NCBI GenBank assembly: GCA_034440635.1
Contig: JAOTON010001685.1
Location: forward strand, 2,491,001-2,555,000
Direction of reading: 5' to 3'
Length of the DNA stretch: 64,000 nt
Source of the DNA: Lepas anatifera
Taxonomy: Eukaryota > Arthropoda > Thecostraca > Lepadidae
In this document: in pieces, positions 12,207 through 21,910 of the stretch
Layout: every line of letters begins with the position of its first letter
Numbering within the stretch: position 1 is the first letter of the stretch
The notes under the pieces: generated by a model
Told to the model about the DNA's origin: nothing
Databases searched by the model: none
Seen by the model: only the letters and a program-made list of their open reading frames with translations
Program-made: the position numbers and the translations under genes

Positions 12207-13047
12207 CACGCGCATTGACGGGGGTCTGAGCCACCTTCGCATTGATGGGGGGCGGGTACCCGCCCCCTAAGATATCGAGAACCACGGTAGGTAGCGAAAA
12301 ACGGTAAACGGTGTTGGGCTGCCCATCCACTTCTCCATCGAAAACATTTGAACTATTTTTTGTCAGGTCACATTTAAGGTCACGAGAGGTCAAAACATGC
12401 CCGTCATAGGGATAACATGTAAAATTCAGTTTTTCGGGCATTACATCTGAACAAGTAAAGATAGAGCAAAACGACTTGAACTATATGAATCCTCTTAGCA
12501 AGCCGAATCGAATGATATATAATTTGACCTTGCTAGGTCAAATCAAGGATTTGACATGACCTGAGGTCAGGTCAGGGTCAAATTATATAAAATGCAAATC
12601 ATTAGAACCGCAAAGCCCAGGCGAGTCTAATGCAGCTAAAATAAATGCTCTATCACCATCCGTTACTGAGTTATTCCGTAAAAACCATTTTTCCCATATA
12701 TTTCCTTTGGAGAGGTCATGCGTCGTACCTGACCTTAGGTCATCGATATAAAAAATACCGGAACATATTTTAGAGAACTCGGTAGGGCCATTATGTGATA
12801 TGAGTTTCAATCGGATAAGTTCACCCTGTTCCGACTTATGCTATCTTAAACTTTTTTTTGAGGTCGGGTCACTTGACCTGTACTGGTGACCTGACCTGAG
12901 ATGACCTAACCTTAAAATTTTCACAGAAGTTGTAAAAATGATGAGGGAAAAGGTATACTAAGTACGGCGGCGCTACGCGCCGCCGTTTTTCTACTATCTC
13001 CGAAAAACCCGAGGGGGGGCGGGTACCCGCCCCCGTCAATGCGCGTG
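12207..13047. mobile_element. Non-autonomous TIR element with TTAA duplication, 841 bp (family A, copy 1)
   Basis: Ends are CACGCGCATTGACGGGGG and its inverse, CCCCCGTCAATGCGCGTG, with GGGCGGGTACCCGCCC subterminal palindromes. The element is flanked on both sides by TTAA (12203-12206 and 13048-13051). A second copy at 59675-60513 is nearly collinear (839 bp) and flanked by ATAA, so the duplication is 4 bp and not strictly TTAA. That fits a CACTA-Mirage-Chapaev-like element at least as well as piggyBac. The interior has no transposase and is packed with AGGTCA/TGACCT motifs. Confidence 0.88.
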
Positions 13048-13051
13048 TTAA

Positions 13052-13605
13052 TTGCCGGATTGAGATAAACTATTTTTCCATTCATGTGGTGATTCGGGGC
13101 CTTGAATATGAAGGTAGAGGTGGGTATGTAGTTGATGCGAGGTTGGTCAAAACATAATTAAACAAAACTTCAACTCACGCCAGTCACGAAAACTTTCCGC
13201 TCAGGTTCAAAATCAGTTACGCAAAAGTTGATATCGAATAGTAAAAATATGGAGGTCCATTCGTCGCCAGCTTGAAATAAATTACCAAAGGTTTTTAATG
13301 AATTCAATAAGTTTTCTTAGTTACAGCTACTCGCTTCATGAATCCATGACAGTATAAAGTAACACAAAAATTGTTTTCTGGTTGAATTTGAAGCAAATAA
13401 GCCGTCCTGTCTCTCTTCATACAAACTAGGAAGCTATTTTTCTTAATTCGTCATCCGTTGCAGGGCATGATGAGCCTCTGGCGGGAATGTTGACATTAAT
13501 GGCGCCGCGCGTCCGACTCCGGCTGTGTCCGGGAGCCTCCGTTGGCTGCCGAGTCCCAGAGCCTGCTGTTCTCTCCGAGTTGCTTCTCTTTTCCTCTCTC
13601 CTCAG
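13052..13605. other. Intronic stretch upstream of candidate exon A
   Basis: AT-rich until about 13460, then GC-rich. It ends in a long pyrimidine tract (TTCTCTTTTCCTCTCTCCTC) leading into the acceptor at 13604-13605. No other feature is recognised. Confidence 0.6.
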
Positions 13606-13751
13606 TCTTCGCGTCGGTCGCTTACCATGGAGATATTTATGATCAGCGCGTCAGTCGGCCTAAGCGCGAGCATGTCTAACATAATAACACAACATGGACA
13701 GCTCTGGTCCAGGACAATCGCGGCCCCGGACGGTGGCAATAGATTAGGCAT
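13606..13751 (+). CDS. Candidate exon A of the rotund-like gene (146 nt)
   Basis: An excellent acceptor (long pyrimidine tract then CTCAG) and a donor CAT|GTAAGG with GT at 13752 bound 146 nt. Spliced after the phase-0 donor at 4027 it is open throughout, encoding SSRRSLTMEIFMISAS onward for 48 codons plus two bases. A 108-bp intron with a pyrimidine-rich acceptor separates it from exon B. Its length (2 modulo 3) means that including it changes the frame in which exon B is read. No domain is recognised. It could be a constitutive exon, an alternative or frame-switching exon, or a chance splice-like interval. Confidence 0.42.
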
Positions 13752-13859
13752 GTAAGGTTTTAGCTTGGATGTGCCGACCAACCTCCTAGTAGTTTATTAA
13801 CCAAGAACAGTTTTTGTTTTATTTTACACATTTATCTCACAGCTTTTAACTTTTAACAG

Positions 13860-13993
13860 GGCCAAGGAGAGTGGACTGTCAGGCGAGGAGAGCAGCATGG
13901 TGATTTCGACTTCGGCAGGAGGGAGTCGGAGGCTAGCCTGTACGACACCCCAAGCACGCCACATTCTAGGGACTACGCAAGACAGGGAAATTA
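13860..13993 (+). CDS. Candidate exon B of the rotund-like gene (about 134 nt)
   Basis: The acceptor TTTTAACAG (AG 13858-13859) follows a T-rich tract. Read in phase 0, as if joined directly to the exon ending at 4027, it gives a protein-like stretch containing GDFDFGRRESEASLYDTPST and SRDYARQGN. This matches the RDY/acidic-basic style of the N-terminal exon. Read in phase 2 after exon A it gives AKESGLSGEESSMVISTS and stops at 14002. The 3' edge uses a weak donor, TTA|GTGTGT; the phase-0 frame would otherwise stop at 13992-13994. The LINE inserted antisense begins about 100 bp downstream. Confidence 0.42.
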
Positions 13994-14134
13994 GTGTGTG
14001 TTGATGGGCCCACTATCGAGGTAGGATATATCGTAAAGAAAGCATCAAGAAAGTATCAAAAAAAGTGAGAAAGTGTGATATTAGTTTTGTGTGAAAAAAC
14101 TAAGCAAAAAACAGAATTGTAAACGATAATGATA

Positions 14135-17100
14135 TTAGTAAGTGTCTAGGTATATTTTCTCGGTCACTGTTTTGAAGAAATATTTACTCAATGGGACATC
14201 GCCAAGATTTGGTATTTTACGGGCTATAGTTCTGTTCCATGATCTGGGGGCAGATACAAAGAGGGAAAATTTTTTGTATCTAGTTGGGGCAAAAGGAACA
14301 TGAAAGTGACTCTGGTTTCTTATGTTATAAGCGATTTGAGTTTGATCAATCAGATGAAGCCTTTCTTTCATGGGGTCAGGAAGAGAATTGGTTAGATAAC
14401 TGTGCAAGACTTTGAGCTGGGCTAATTCAATTTGGTCAGTTAATTTTATGATTTTGAATCTTTTAAATAACGGATCAGTGTGTGCTAGACGGTCAGCTTT
14501 TGCAATTATTCGGACAATCCTTTTCTGAAGCAGGCTTAACTTATTCAATTTATATTCAAATGTACTCCCCCAGACAGGCAGGCAGTAATTCAGGTAAGGC
14601 AGTACCAGTGAGTTGTACAGCAGGAGAGTGTGATCTGAGTTGAAGATGTGCTGTGATCGTCGAATTAGGCCTATATTCCTCGAGATGGTGTTTTCCACAC
14701 TTCTGATGTGATCCGTCCACCTCAGATCCTCGCTAATGATAACCCCTAGATATTTAGTGGAGAATTTTCGGTGAAGTATTGTTTGATTCATTACAATAGT
14801 TAGGTCGTCATTGGGAGATGTGAAGAAAAACTGATAATTTGATTTTTTAACATTTAGAGAGAGGCGGTTACAGTGGAGCCAAGACGTAATTTGGGCGAGG
14901 CTATCACGAATTTTTGTGTCTAGGTCTATTCTACTTTCTGCAGTAAGGAGCAGGGCGGTGTCATCTGCGAATAAGTAAAATTTTGGAATATTTGTGGATT
15001 TATGTAAGTCATTTATGTATAAGAGAAATAGAAGTGGACCCAGAACACTGCCCTGTGGCACGCCCATGGTGAGTTTGCACGGAGTAGTTGACAGGTTTCC
15101 ATTAAATTTAACAAACTGGGAGCGGTTTTCTAAATAAGAGCAAATAAATTTATGAGACGTGCCACGGAAACCATAGTATCTTAATTTAGAAAGAAGAATT
15201 TGGTGATTTACAGTGTCAAATGCCTTGCTAAGATCTAGGTAAATAGCTACTGATAATTTTTTGTCGATCATGGCAGAAGTTATATCATCATACAGGAGAG
15301 CAATTGGCATGAAGGTGCTATGTTTTTTTCGAAATCCGAATTGATTTTTGTAAATTGAGTTGGTTTCAGTTAGATACTCTGAGATTTGAATATAGAACAG
15401 CTTTTCAAAGACCTTTGCTAGAATTGGAAGAAGTGATATTGGGCGGTAATTTGTAAATGATGATCGGTCCCCACATTTAAATATAGGAACTACTACAGCA
15501 ATTTTTAGTTGGTCTGGGAACACACCATGGGAGAGACACAGGTTGAAAAGGTGAGTTAATGGATGAATTATTGTTTGAGATATTAGTTTCAGGATTTTAG
15601 CGCTAACACCATCATATCCTGCTCCTTTGTTGCTAAGAGATGATATTGTTTGTTGAATGCTACTAGCATCAACTGGATGAAAATCAAAGTCAAGGGGGCT
15701 GGGTCCCCCGTGTATCTGAGTGGATCTAAGGTGGACGGCGGAAGAGAAGCATCTAGGGAAGACCCTATAGTGGAGAAAAACTTATTGAATACATTTGCTA
15801 GTTTGTGAGGGTTGGTTTCTGTTGTTTTATTCACCTCAAAAGATTCTGGGAGATCTTTTTTTGTTTTGATTTTGTGTGTCAGAGTTAATAGGGTATTCCA
15901 AAGCTTCCTAGGGTCAGTCTTGTCTTCCTCTAATTTTTTCTGGTAATAGAGCTTTCTGGCATTACGAATAACACTAGTTAATACATTGTTATATCTTTTG
16001 TAGACTGTTTCATCATACTTTGATCTTGAGTTGATCAATTTTTTTATAAAGATCAGATTTTTTATTTATACATTTAAGGAGACCAAAGGAGATCCAGGGG
16101 CGGATTGGAACATATCTTCGAGATACCTTTTTTAATGATAGTTTGGATATTTCTTCAGTGAGAGTTGACTGTATGAAGGTTGCAGCATTTACTGGATCAG
16201 TAATTCTTTCAAAGTCTTGCAATTTTCTTCTAAGGTTATCTTTTAGTGTCTCAATTTGTCTAAAATCAAAAGAGGTAGTAGTTTTGGATATTGAAGTGTT
16301 TATCTTAAATGGTGTGTGTAGCTCGACAGTGACAGGGAGATGGTCACTAATATCTGAAAGCAGCACTGAGGAAGATTTGACTACTGAAATATCATTGCAA
16401 AATAGGTTGTCGATAAGAGTTTGAGATTCGGAAGTAATTCTAGTTGGTAGTGAGATGCAAGGGTAGAAGCCTAGGGAAGCCATTAAGTGCAAAAAGTAAG
16501 AATTTTGTTCAGAGACCTCACTTTTCATAATATCAAAGTTGAAGTCTCCCCCAAGAACACACACTTTTTTCTCATGAGAGAGCCTGTCTATAGATGATTC
16601 AAGGTAATCAAAGAAAACGCCAGAAGGAAAAGATGGGGATCTAGAGATTGAGCTAATAACTAGGTGAGAAGAAAATAAATTTTGAATTTCCAGGAAAACA
16701 GACTGGTGCTGCAGTGATTTGGATTCCAGATCACCTCTCCTGCTGTAAGTAATTTGTTTGTTAATATAAATGCCTGCCCCCTTCCCCTTAAAATTTTGGG
16801 GTGTGGATATTTCCACATTGAACCCAGGGATTTGAAAGTTGTCATAGAGATCAGGATCCAGCCAAAGTTCAGTGACGAGCATAACATAAGGTTTGCGCTT
16901 AAATTGTGAAATAAATGCTTGCAGGGATTCAAAGTTCTTTGGTAGGGATCTTATGGTGACATGTATTATGGGAAAGACGGAAGAGGTATCTAAATTGTTG
17001 TACCCGTCTATGGGGAGATAGTTGCATGCATTGAGGACTTTATATAAATTAGTTGATAGTGTGTTATGGTCATCATTATCAAGGTTTGAGAATTTGGTGG

Positions 17101-17173
17101 TAAATCTATGAGTTACATGATTGTTCACTGTAGGCTGTATATTGGATTTCTGACAATTACAATTTAGAAACAA
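14135..17173 (-). pseudogene. LINE ORF2: APE endonuclease and reverse transcriptase, two frameshifts
   Basis: Encodes a polyprotein that nicks target DNA and copies the element RNA. N-terminal APE endonuclease: TELWLDPD, GDFNFD and the SDH motif in ISDHLPVTVEL. After a linker comes reverse transcriptase: NYRPISLLPILAKVFEKL, LDLSKAFDTVNH, GVPQGSVLGPLLFLLYINDL, and catalytic FADD in LFADDTALLL. The usual C-terminal tail of this group (YNSLVLPYLNYCLPVWG, then APTRYKKFSLFVSAPRSWN) ends at 14135. The frame breaks near 16040, in a T/A-rich homopolymer, and is restored near 15710, in a GGGGG/CCCC tract. Endonuclease and reverse transcriptase are in the same frame; only the segment between is shifted. 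No in-frame stop interrupts either catalytic domain. The homopolymer context means sequencing error is possible, so it may be more intact than it looks. Confidence 0.9.
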
Positions 17174-17314
17174 AATGTGAATGGGTTAGCAAGACTAAAT
17201 ATGTGTCAACAATAACGAAAGAATAAAAGTAAAAACTACTATGTTTTGACTGCAGGTGGGCCAACTTCCTAAGTGTATGGTGATTCCAGTTAGACCGAGG
17301 TCCAGTCCTAGACA

Positions 17315-18862
17315 TCATGAGATGTCCCAGTCAGTGACATGGGTGAAGCGGGACGTGCATGGAGCGCGGGCACATGGAGGGGCGGCTGAACCCCCCCGAG
17401 CAGCACAAGCAGCCCCCGACCCATCACCCATTGGCTGAGCAGGAGTAGGGATAATGGAAGGCATATCTCCCACAGCTCCGGGGGCACCATCCCCTCCCCC
17501 ACACGCACCATCAGGACCCGCAGTGTCAGAGGGACGCCCACCGCCAGCCGCCGACCCAGGGGAGCCCCCCAGAACGGCGATCCAGCGCAAGGGGGCCCAA
17601 CCAGGATCCCCAAACCAGGTGCAGGGGCACTGATCTGTCGAGGGGAGACCCCCACGGGAGACCCCCCAACCGGCTCAGGGGGCGGTTTGCCACCCCCAAG
17701 CAGGGGGGGGCAGCCCCCACAGCAGATCCCCCACCAGGCACCACCGAGGGGGGAGAACCTGGAGGGACAGGAGTGGGAGGAAGGCACGGCTGCAAGCCCC
17801 GCCCCCCAGAACCACCCGGCCCGTCCGCCATCACAGGCGCCCCATCCAGCCGGCTCGAGGGGGCCACCAACTCGGAAGTCCCGCCCCCACCCATCACCAA
17901 AGCAGGAGCTGGCCGGGCAGCAGGGGGCGAGGCGGACAAGCCAGCCCCTCCCCACGGCCATGAGCCCCACCCACACCCTCAGGGAGCACTCCCCAAGGCA
18001 ATGGGGAGGCAACCCCACCAGTTACCGGACGGTTAGCCCGGGAGGAGGCACGCGAGCCGGGACCCCCACCACGACCACCAGAAATGGCGGACGGAGCTCG
18101 GCCCCCAAGGCCCGCGGGCACACCTCCATCAACCCGGCCAAGATCACGACCCCCATGCCGCTGACACAGTCGGAGAACCTCAGTCTTGGTGGACCCAACT
18201 GTGATTTCGACCGGTTTGGAGTTTGGGGAGACGCGGATGAATATGCGTCCTGCACTGGTGAAGTATGATGTGAATGGGGATTTGTCACGAGGAGTATGAA
18301 GCTGCTGCAGGACTCTAACAGTCTCAAGACGCTCCGGGGTGAGACTCTCGTGGATGATCAATCCATGCTGGATCGGCCTAACACGCTTGGCATACACGGT
18401 CATCCTCTCGTCAAGATATGCAAAGCGCACCAGGACTGTCCCCTTCCTTTGAAGGCGATGACAGGCAACTATGCCGGCAGGATGTATCCGCACACCCAGG
18501 TGACGCTGTATGAGCTCTATAGCCACCCGTGTTGTGTTCTCATCCCTCCCCGGAGGAGGAACAGCCTTCCCAGTGAGGAGCAAGGTATACTTCCGGCTGT
18601 ACTGATTTTGTTCCTCTATTTCTTTGGCAAGCTTTTTTTGGTAGTTTGATGCAGTACTTTGGTTCGTTTCTATCATATCAAGCTTGCCCTTCAGAACATC
18701 TTTGTCCTCCAATGCCTTGGATGCAACAATTTGGACTTCATTCAACTCAGCACGAACACAATGTAGCTCGTGTCTCAACTTTTCATTTTCTTTGGTGACA
18801 TCCCTCACACTTTCCCTCAGTTTCTCCAAGGCAGAATCAAGAAATTTTAGAGTAGGTTTCAT
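17315..18862 (-). pseudogene. LINE ORF1: coiled coil plus RRM-like nucleic-acid-binding protein
   Basis: Starts at the ATG ending at 18862. Residues of about 5-75 form a heptad-rich coiled coil (LEKLRESVRDVTKENEKL and a following EL/LK-rich run). From about 95 an RRM-like fold with basic C-terminal part follows (YTLLLTGKAVPPPGRDE, GTVLVRFAYLDERMTVYAKR, IHESLTPERLETVRVL). This is the architecture of L1/CR1-type ORF1 proteins that trimerise and coat element RNA. Downstream the sequence becomes Gly/Pro/Ala-rich. The first frame ends at 17894, but similar Gly/Pro-rich coding continues in other frames to about 17315, so the tail looks frameshifted. About 140 bp separate it from ORF2. Proline-rich frames on the + strand here are shadows. 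Confidence 0.8.
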
Positions 18863-19000
18863 GACTAGGGCTTAGTAAGTCTTGGTCGAGATATATGTAT
18901 CTGTGTAGCATATTATTAAAGCTGGATGCATGAAATTGCCACCCAATCGGCAACTTTGCTCGATAAAGAACCCAGCGCTCTGCTATGTTTTCTTCGGAGC

Positions 19001-21555
19001 TGAGCGGGTGCCCGCCGTTGCAGGGCCTCCGTGCCGCCGACACCGATGGTGCCGATATGCGAATAGGAGCTGGTGTTTGTCGCCCTCATCCCCGACACCC
19101 CTCAGCTTCAGAAACTGGCGCAGAGGTCCCTGCTGTTGCCTTCGGAGCGGGCCTGTTCTGAATTTGAATGATCGTGAGCCTTGGCGCGGCAAAGCCCTGC
19201 TGGGGTGATAAGTTCACTAGGTGTGGCTGTCTTGAAATAGTGAACACTGGGGTTTCATAATCAGCCAATGCGTGGGTTCATTTTAGAGCACCGAGCTTCT
19301 GCACTAAAGCGTCCCAATTTCAAGCCTTTAGAGAGAAGCACTAAAAGAGGGCCCGAACTCTTCAGAATATATGAAATTACTCAAATATGCAAGGTTTCTT
19401 CCACCAAGTCGTCTCATTAAAACATAAATTTCTGAAACCCTGTGGCGCGCAGGATGCAGTGTCCAACCAAACAAATGGAGTTATCATGTATTCCAAGTTT
19501 GAAATATTGCCCTCTTCGTATCCAAAACACAAGTTGTGCCACACAACAGCACCTTCCTGAGAACGTTCCCCAGCATGTGGGACGCGGTGCCCAGCGCCGG
19601 GCGCCGCTAACGACACCTATTTTTACCAGATGCCTGGCAACTGACCTTCTTGTGGCCTAGGTCACTACTGTGGTCGCAACTGCGCGGCGGCTGTCATGCT
19701 GAGCATTGATTACCGATGACCTCCATACCGCCAATGGCCGGCGCTCGGTCGGCGCCGTGAGCTGACCGGGCCAATCGGACGTGGACGGCGCACCGCCGCC
19801 GCTCAGGGCCCGGTCCCACGCCTCGCATATACATACATTGCATTTGCATTGTATACAGTAGCCTAAGGTATTTTTTAGCTAAGGTTTCTACCAGTGAGAG
19901 GAGTGTACGCTCGGCGATCGTTGAGTCGTTTCCGCACGCATCGCTCGTCCGCCCACGGCCAATTGGCCACTGGCACGATAGTCGCTGGCACTCTGATTCC
20001 CTGACCTCAATGATAGCTACTGGTATTGGCCGCCACTGGGTATTCTTTCTCTTTCTCGCAAATGTAATGTATGTGCACGTTCGGAATAACAGGAGAAGGC
20101 GCAAAATTACGGAGAATGCGGTTTTTATTCAGTGCCAGTTTTTTATCATCATACTTATTAATCTGGCTTTTGGCTAAAGCTATTTACTGGCTTTGGTTTT
20201 CGCCAAGGAGTAGGATCTTATCATTTCCCTGAGTATCATCAGTTCCTTTATTCTGTTTTGAAATAATTAAAACCACTTGTATTTTACTTCCTTCCGGTCA
20301 GAAATATCACGTTTTGTTCTGTAATCCGTCACAAAACACGACAGTGAATGTATTAGCGGAGGGAATGGGTAGACGACCCCATCTCATTTTTGGAAATTTC
20401 CAAAAGTCTAGAGGAATATCACTGAGCTATGTGAACCAAACTCAGTTTTACACATTTCGACCGAATCATGTTGGGTCACCAAGCTGCGGGATCACTCCAA
20501 AGGCTTGCACGAGGTCTCAGCACGGTTCGTTGGAAGAAAATGTGTACCCCAATTAGTAAAGGTTACATCATTGGAAAGATGACAGCGTGCTGATAACAAA
20601 TATATGAAAATTTATAAATGTCCTTGAGGGCTTCTTGAGTAATTTTGTACTTTTATTGTTCAAGTACACGCAAGAATCTCTCTAACCTCCTCGTCACTGA
20701 CATAGTGTTGTTGGATACCAAATGAAAGCTTAATAATCGGTGAAGAAAATAAAAGTTTTTAAATCCTCGCGTCCCTGTTTGGATTTCGAGTATTTTCCCT
20801 TTTAAATTAAGGCAAATTGTCTGACTTTCCTCAATGTTCTATCGCGGATCCGAGCAAGCAGTCCAGATAAAGATGGTGTTCTATTTACGAATGATGCACA
20901 ATCGTACAATACATTTTCTTCTGAACACAGTGTTCAACTGCAGCAGGTAAATTTCACATCTTAGGCTGCCTGGTCTGTACTCTGGAAACTTGACCTCAAT
21001 TATTTCAACTTAAAATCTTCCAACATGACACTGGAGCTGAACCCAAATAAAACAAGTGGAACATCTTAAATGCGGTCTAAGATAAAGCTTCCGTACCTTG
21101 GAGTTGCAGAACATGGACTCAAAATAAGCTGTTCTGGAGCGCGTCAGTGATGCTATCAGCAAGACAAACAGAGCACTAGCAGTCTTGTGTCGATCCCTTC
21201 AAGTAGCTGTTGCAAGGGAGAAGGAAGTGGGACGGAGACTAAAGCTTTAACTTATCCTAGCTTTTATTCGGGATATTAGATCTTTAATTGAATTTGGCTG
21301 TTTTATATGGGATGGAACAACCAAATTTCACTTAGCCAGGCTATACAAAATTTGCAAAAGATGTATTTTGTATTCATAGCTCGAGTCTCATCCAATTATT
21401 TGGTTTTTCAGGTATCGTTACAAATTCCATCATTATATATAGGTATTCACAGATACCATACATTCGTATGTACATCAGGTGTCGTAACGCCTTTAACACA
21501 CAGGTGATATGCAGCACACATAAAATACACACTATAACTAAACATACCATTCAAG
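19001..21555. other. No recognised gene; possible end of the LINE 5' UTR then unique sequence
   Basis: GC-rich patches at 19.0-19.2 and 19.7-20.0 kb and AT-rich sequence elsewhere. Only short frames without recognisable composition occur. The 5' limit of the LINE lies somewhere in the first few hundred bases. Confidence 0.6.
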
Positions 21556-21910
21556 TTACTATTCATCTTCTAGTTTTCTGTGGAAATACTTCCTTATTGT
21601 ATTCAGCTTTTGGATCCAAGTGACGTTCCTGGGAAGCGTGTTCCAGTGGGCAATAGCCCTGTACGGAAAGGCACGCTTCGTACTCTCCAGTCGACATCGA
21701 GGTAGTTGGAGCTGGGTGTTCGAGTTTCTAGTCACCCTTGCGGAGACACTTTCCCTTGGTGGTAGCATTGCCTTTAGGGCTGCTGGAGATTGGTCGACGT
21801 GAGCTACCTTACATATTTTAAGACAATCGCGTTCAGCAATACTGGTTTCGATGTTATGCCAGCCAAGACTCCTGAGAGCTGGTGTGATGTGTTGCCTTAC
21901 TATATGTGAC
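21556..21910 (-). pseudogene. LINE reverse-transcriptase C-terminal remnant
   Basis: On the reverse strand the sequence encodes the typical tail of a CR1/Jockey-type ORF2. First comes an RSLGWHNIETSIAERDCLK-like segment (about 21890-21820), then RVTRNSNTQLQLPRC and KRAFPYRAIAHWNTLP, ending EDE-stop at 21559. The catalytic domains are missing, as expected for a 5'-truncated copy. It is a different lineage from the 14-19 kb element. Confidence 0.75.

Larger units (their letters stand above)
14060..19000 (-). mobile_element. APE-type non-LTR retrotransposon (Jockey/CR1/L2-like), nearly full length
   Basis: An element of about 4.9 kb in reverse orientation, antisense to the rotund-like gene: 5' UTR up to roughly 19.0 kb, ORF1 at about 18862-17315, ORF2 at 17173-14135, and a short 3' UTR to about 14.06 kb. 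The 3' end lacks a plain poly(A) and holds short AAAGxATCAAGAAAG-like repeats, as in several CR1/Jockey-group lineages. The boundaries were not fixed by a target duplication. The ORF order, endonuclease type and motifs are described in the two gene entries. Confidence 0.88.

Noticed and set aside
8383..12270. Many long reading frames of 70-259 codons on both strands across the satellite
   Set aside because: They repeat a 20-codon unit because the satellite period is 60 bp, occur equally on both strands, and break at every 61-bp unit. No start context, domain or splice evidence supports a protein.
17256..17438. Acceptor-like TTTGACTGCAG and short plus-strand frame between the LINE ORFs
   Set aside because: It lies in the spacer and ORF1 tail of the antisense LINE. 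An exon there would have to be part of the retrotransposon, and there is no supporting donor.
17687..18268. Proline-rich 193-codon frame on the plus strand
   Set aside because: It is antisense to the Gly/Pro-rich tail of LINE ORF1; the opposite strand carries the recognisable coiled coil and RRM-like region.
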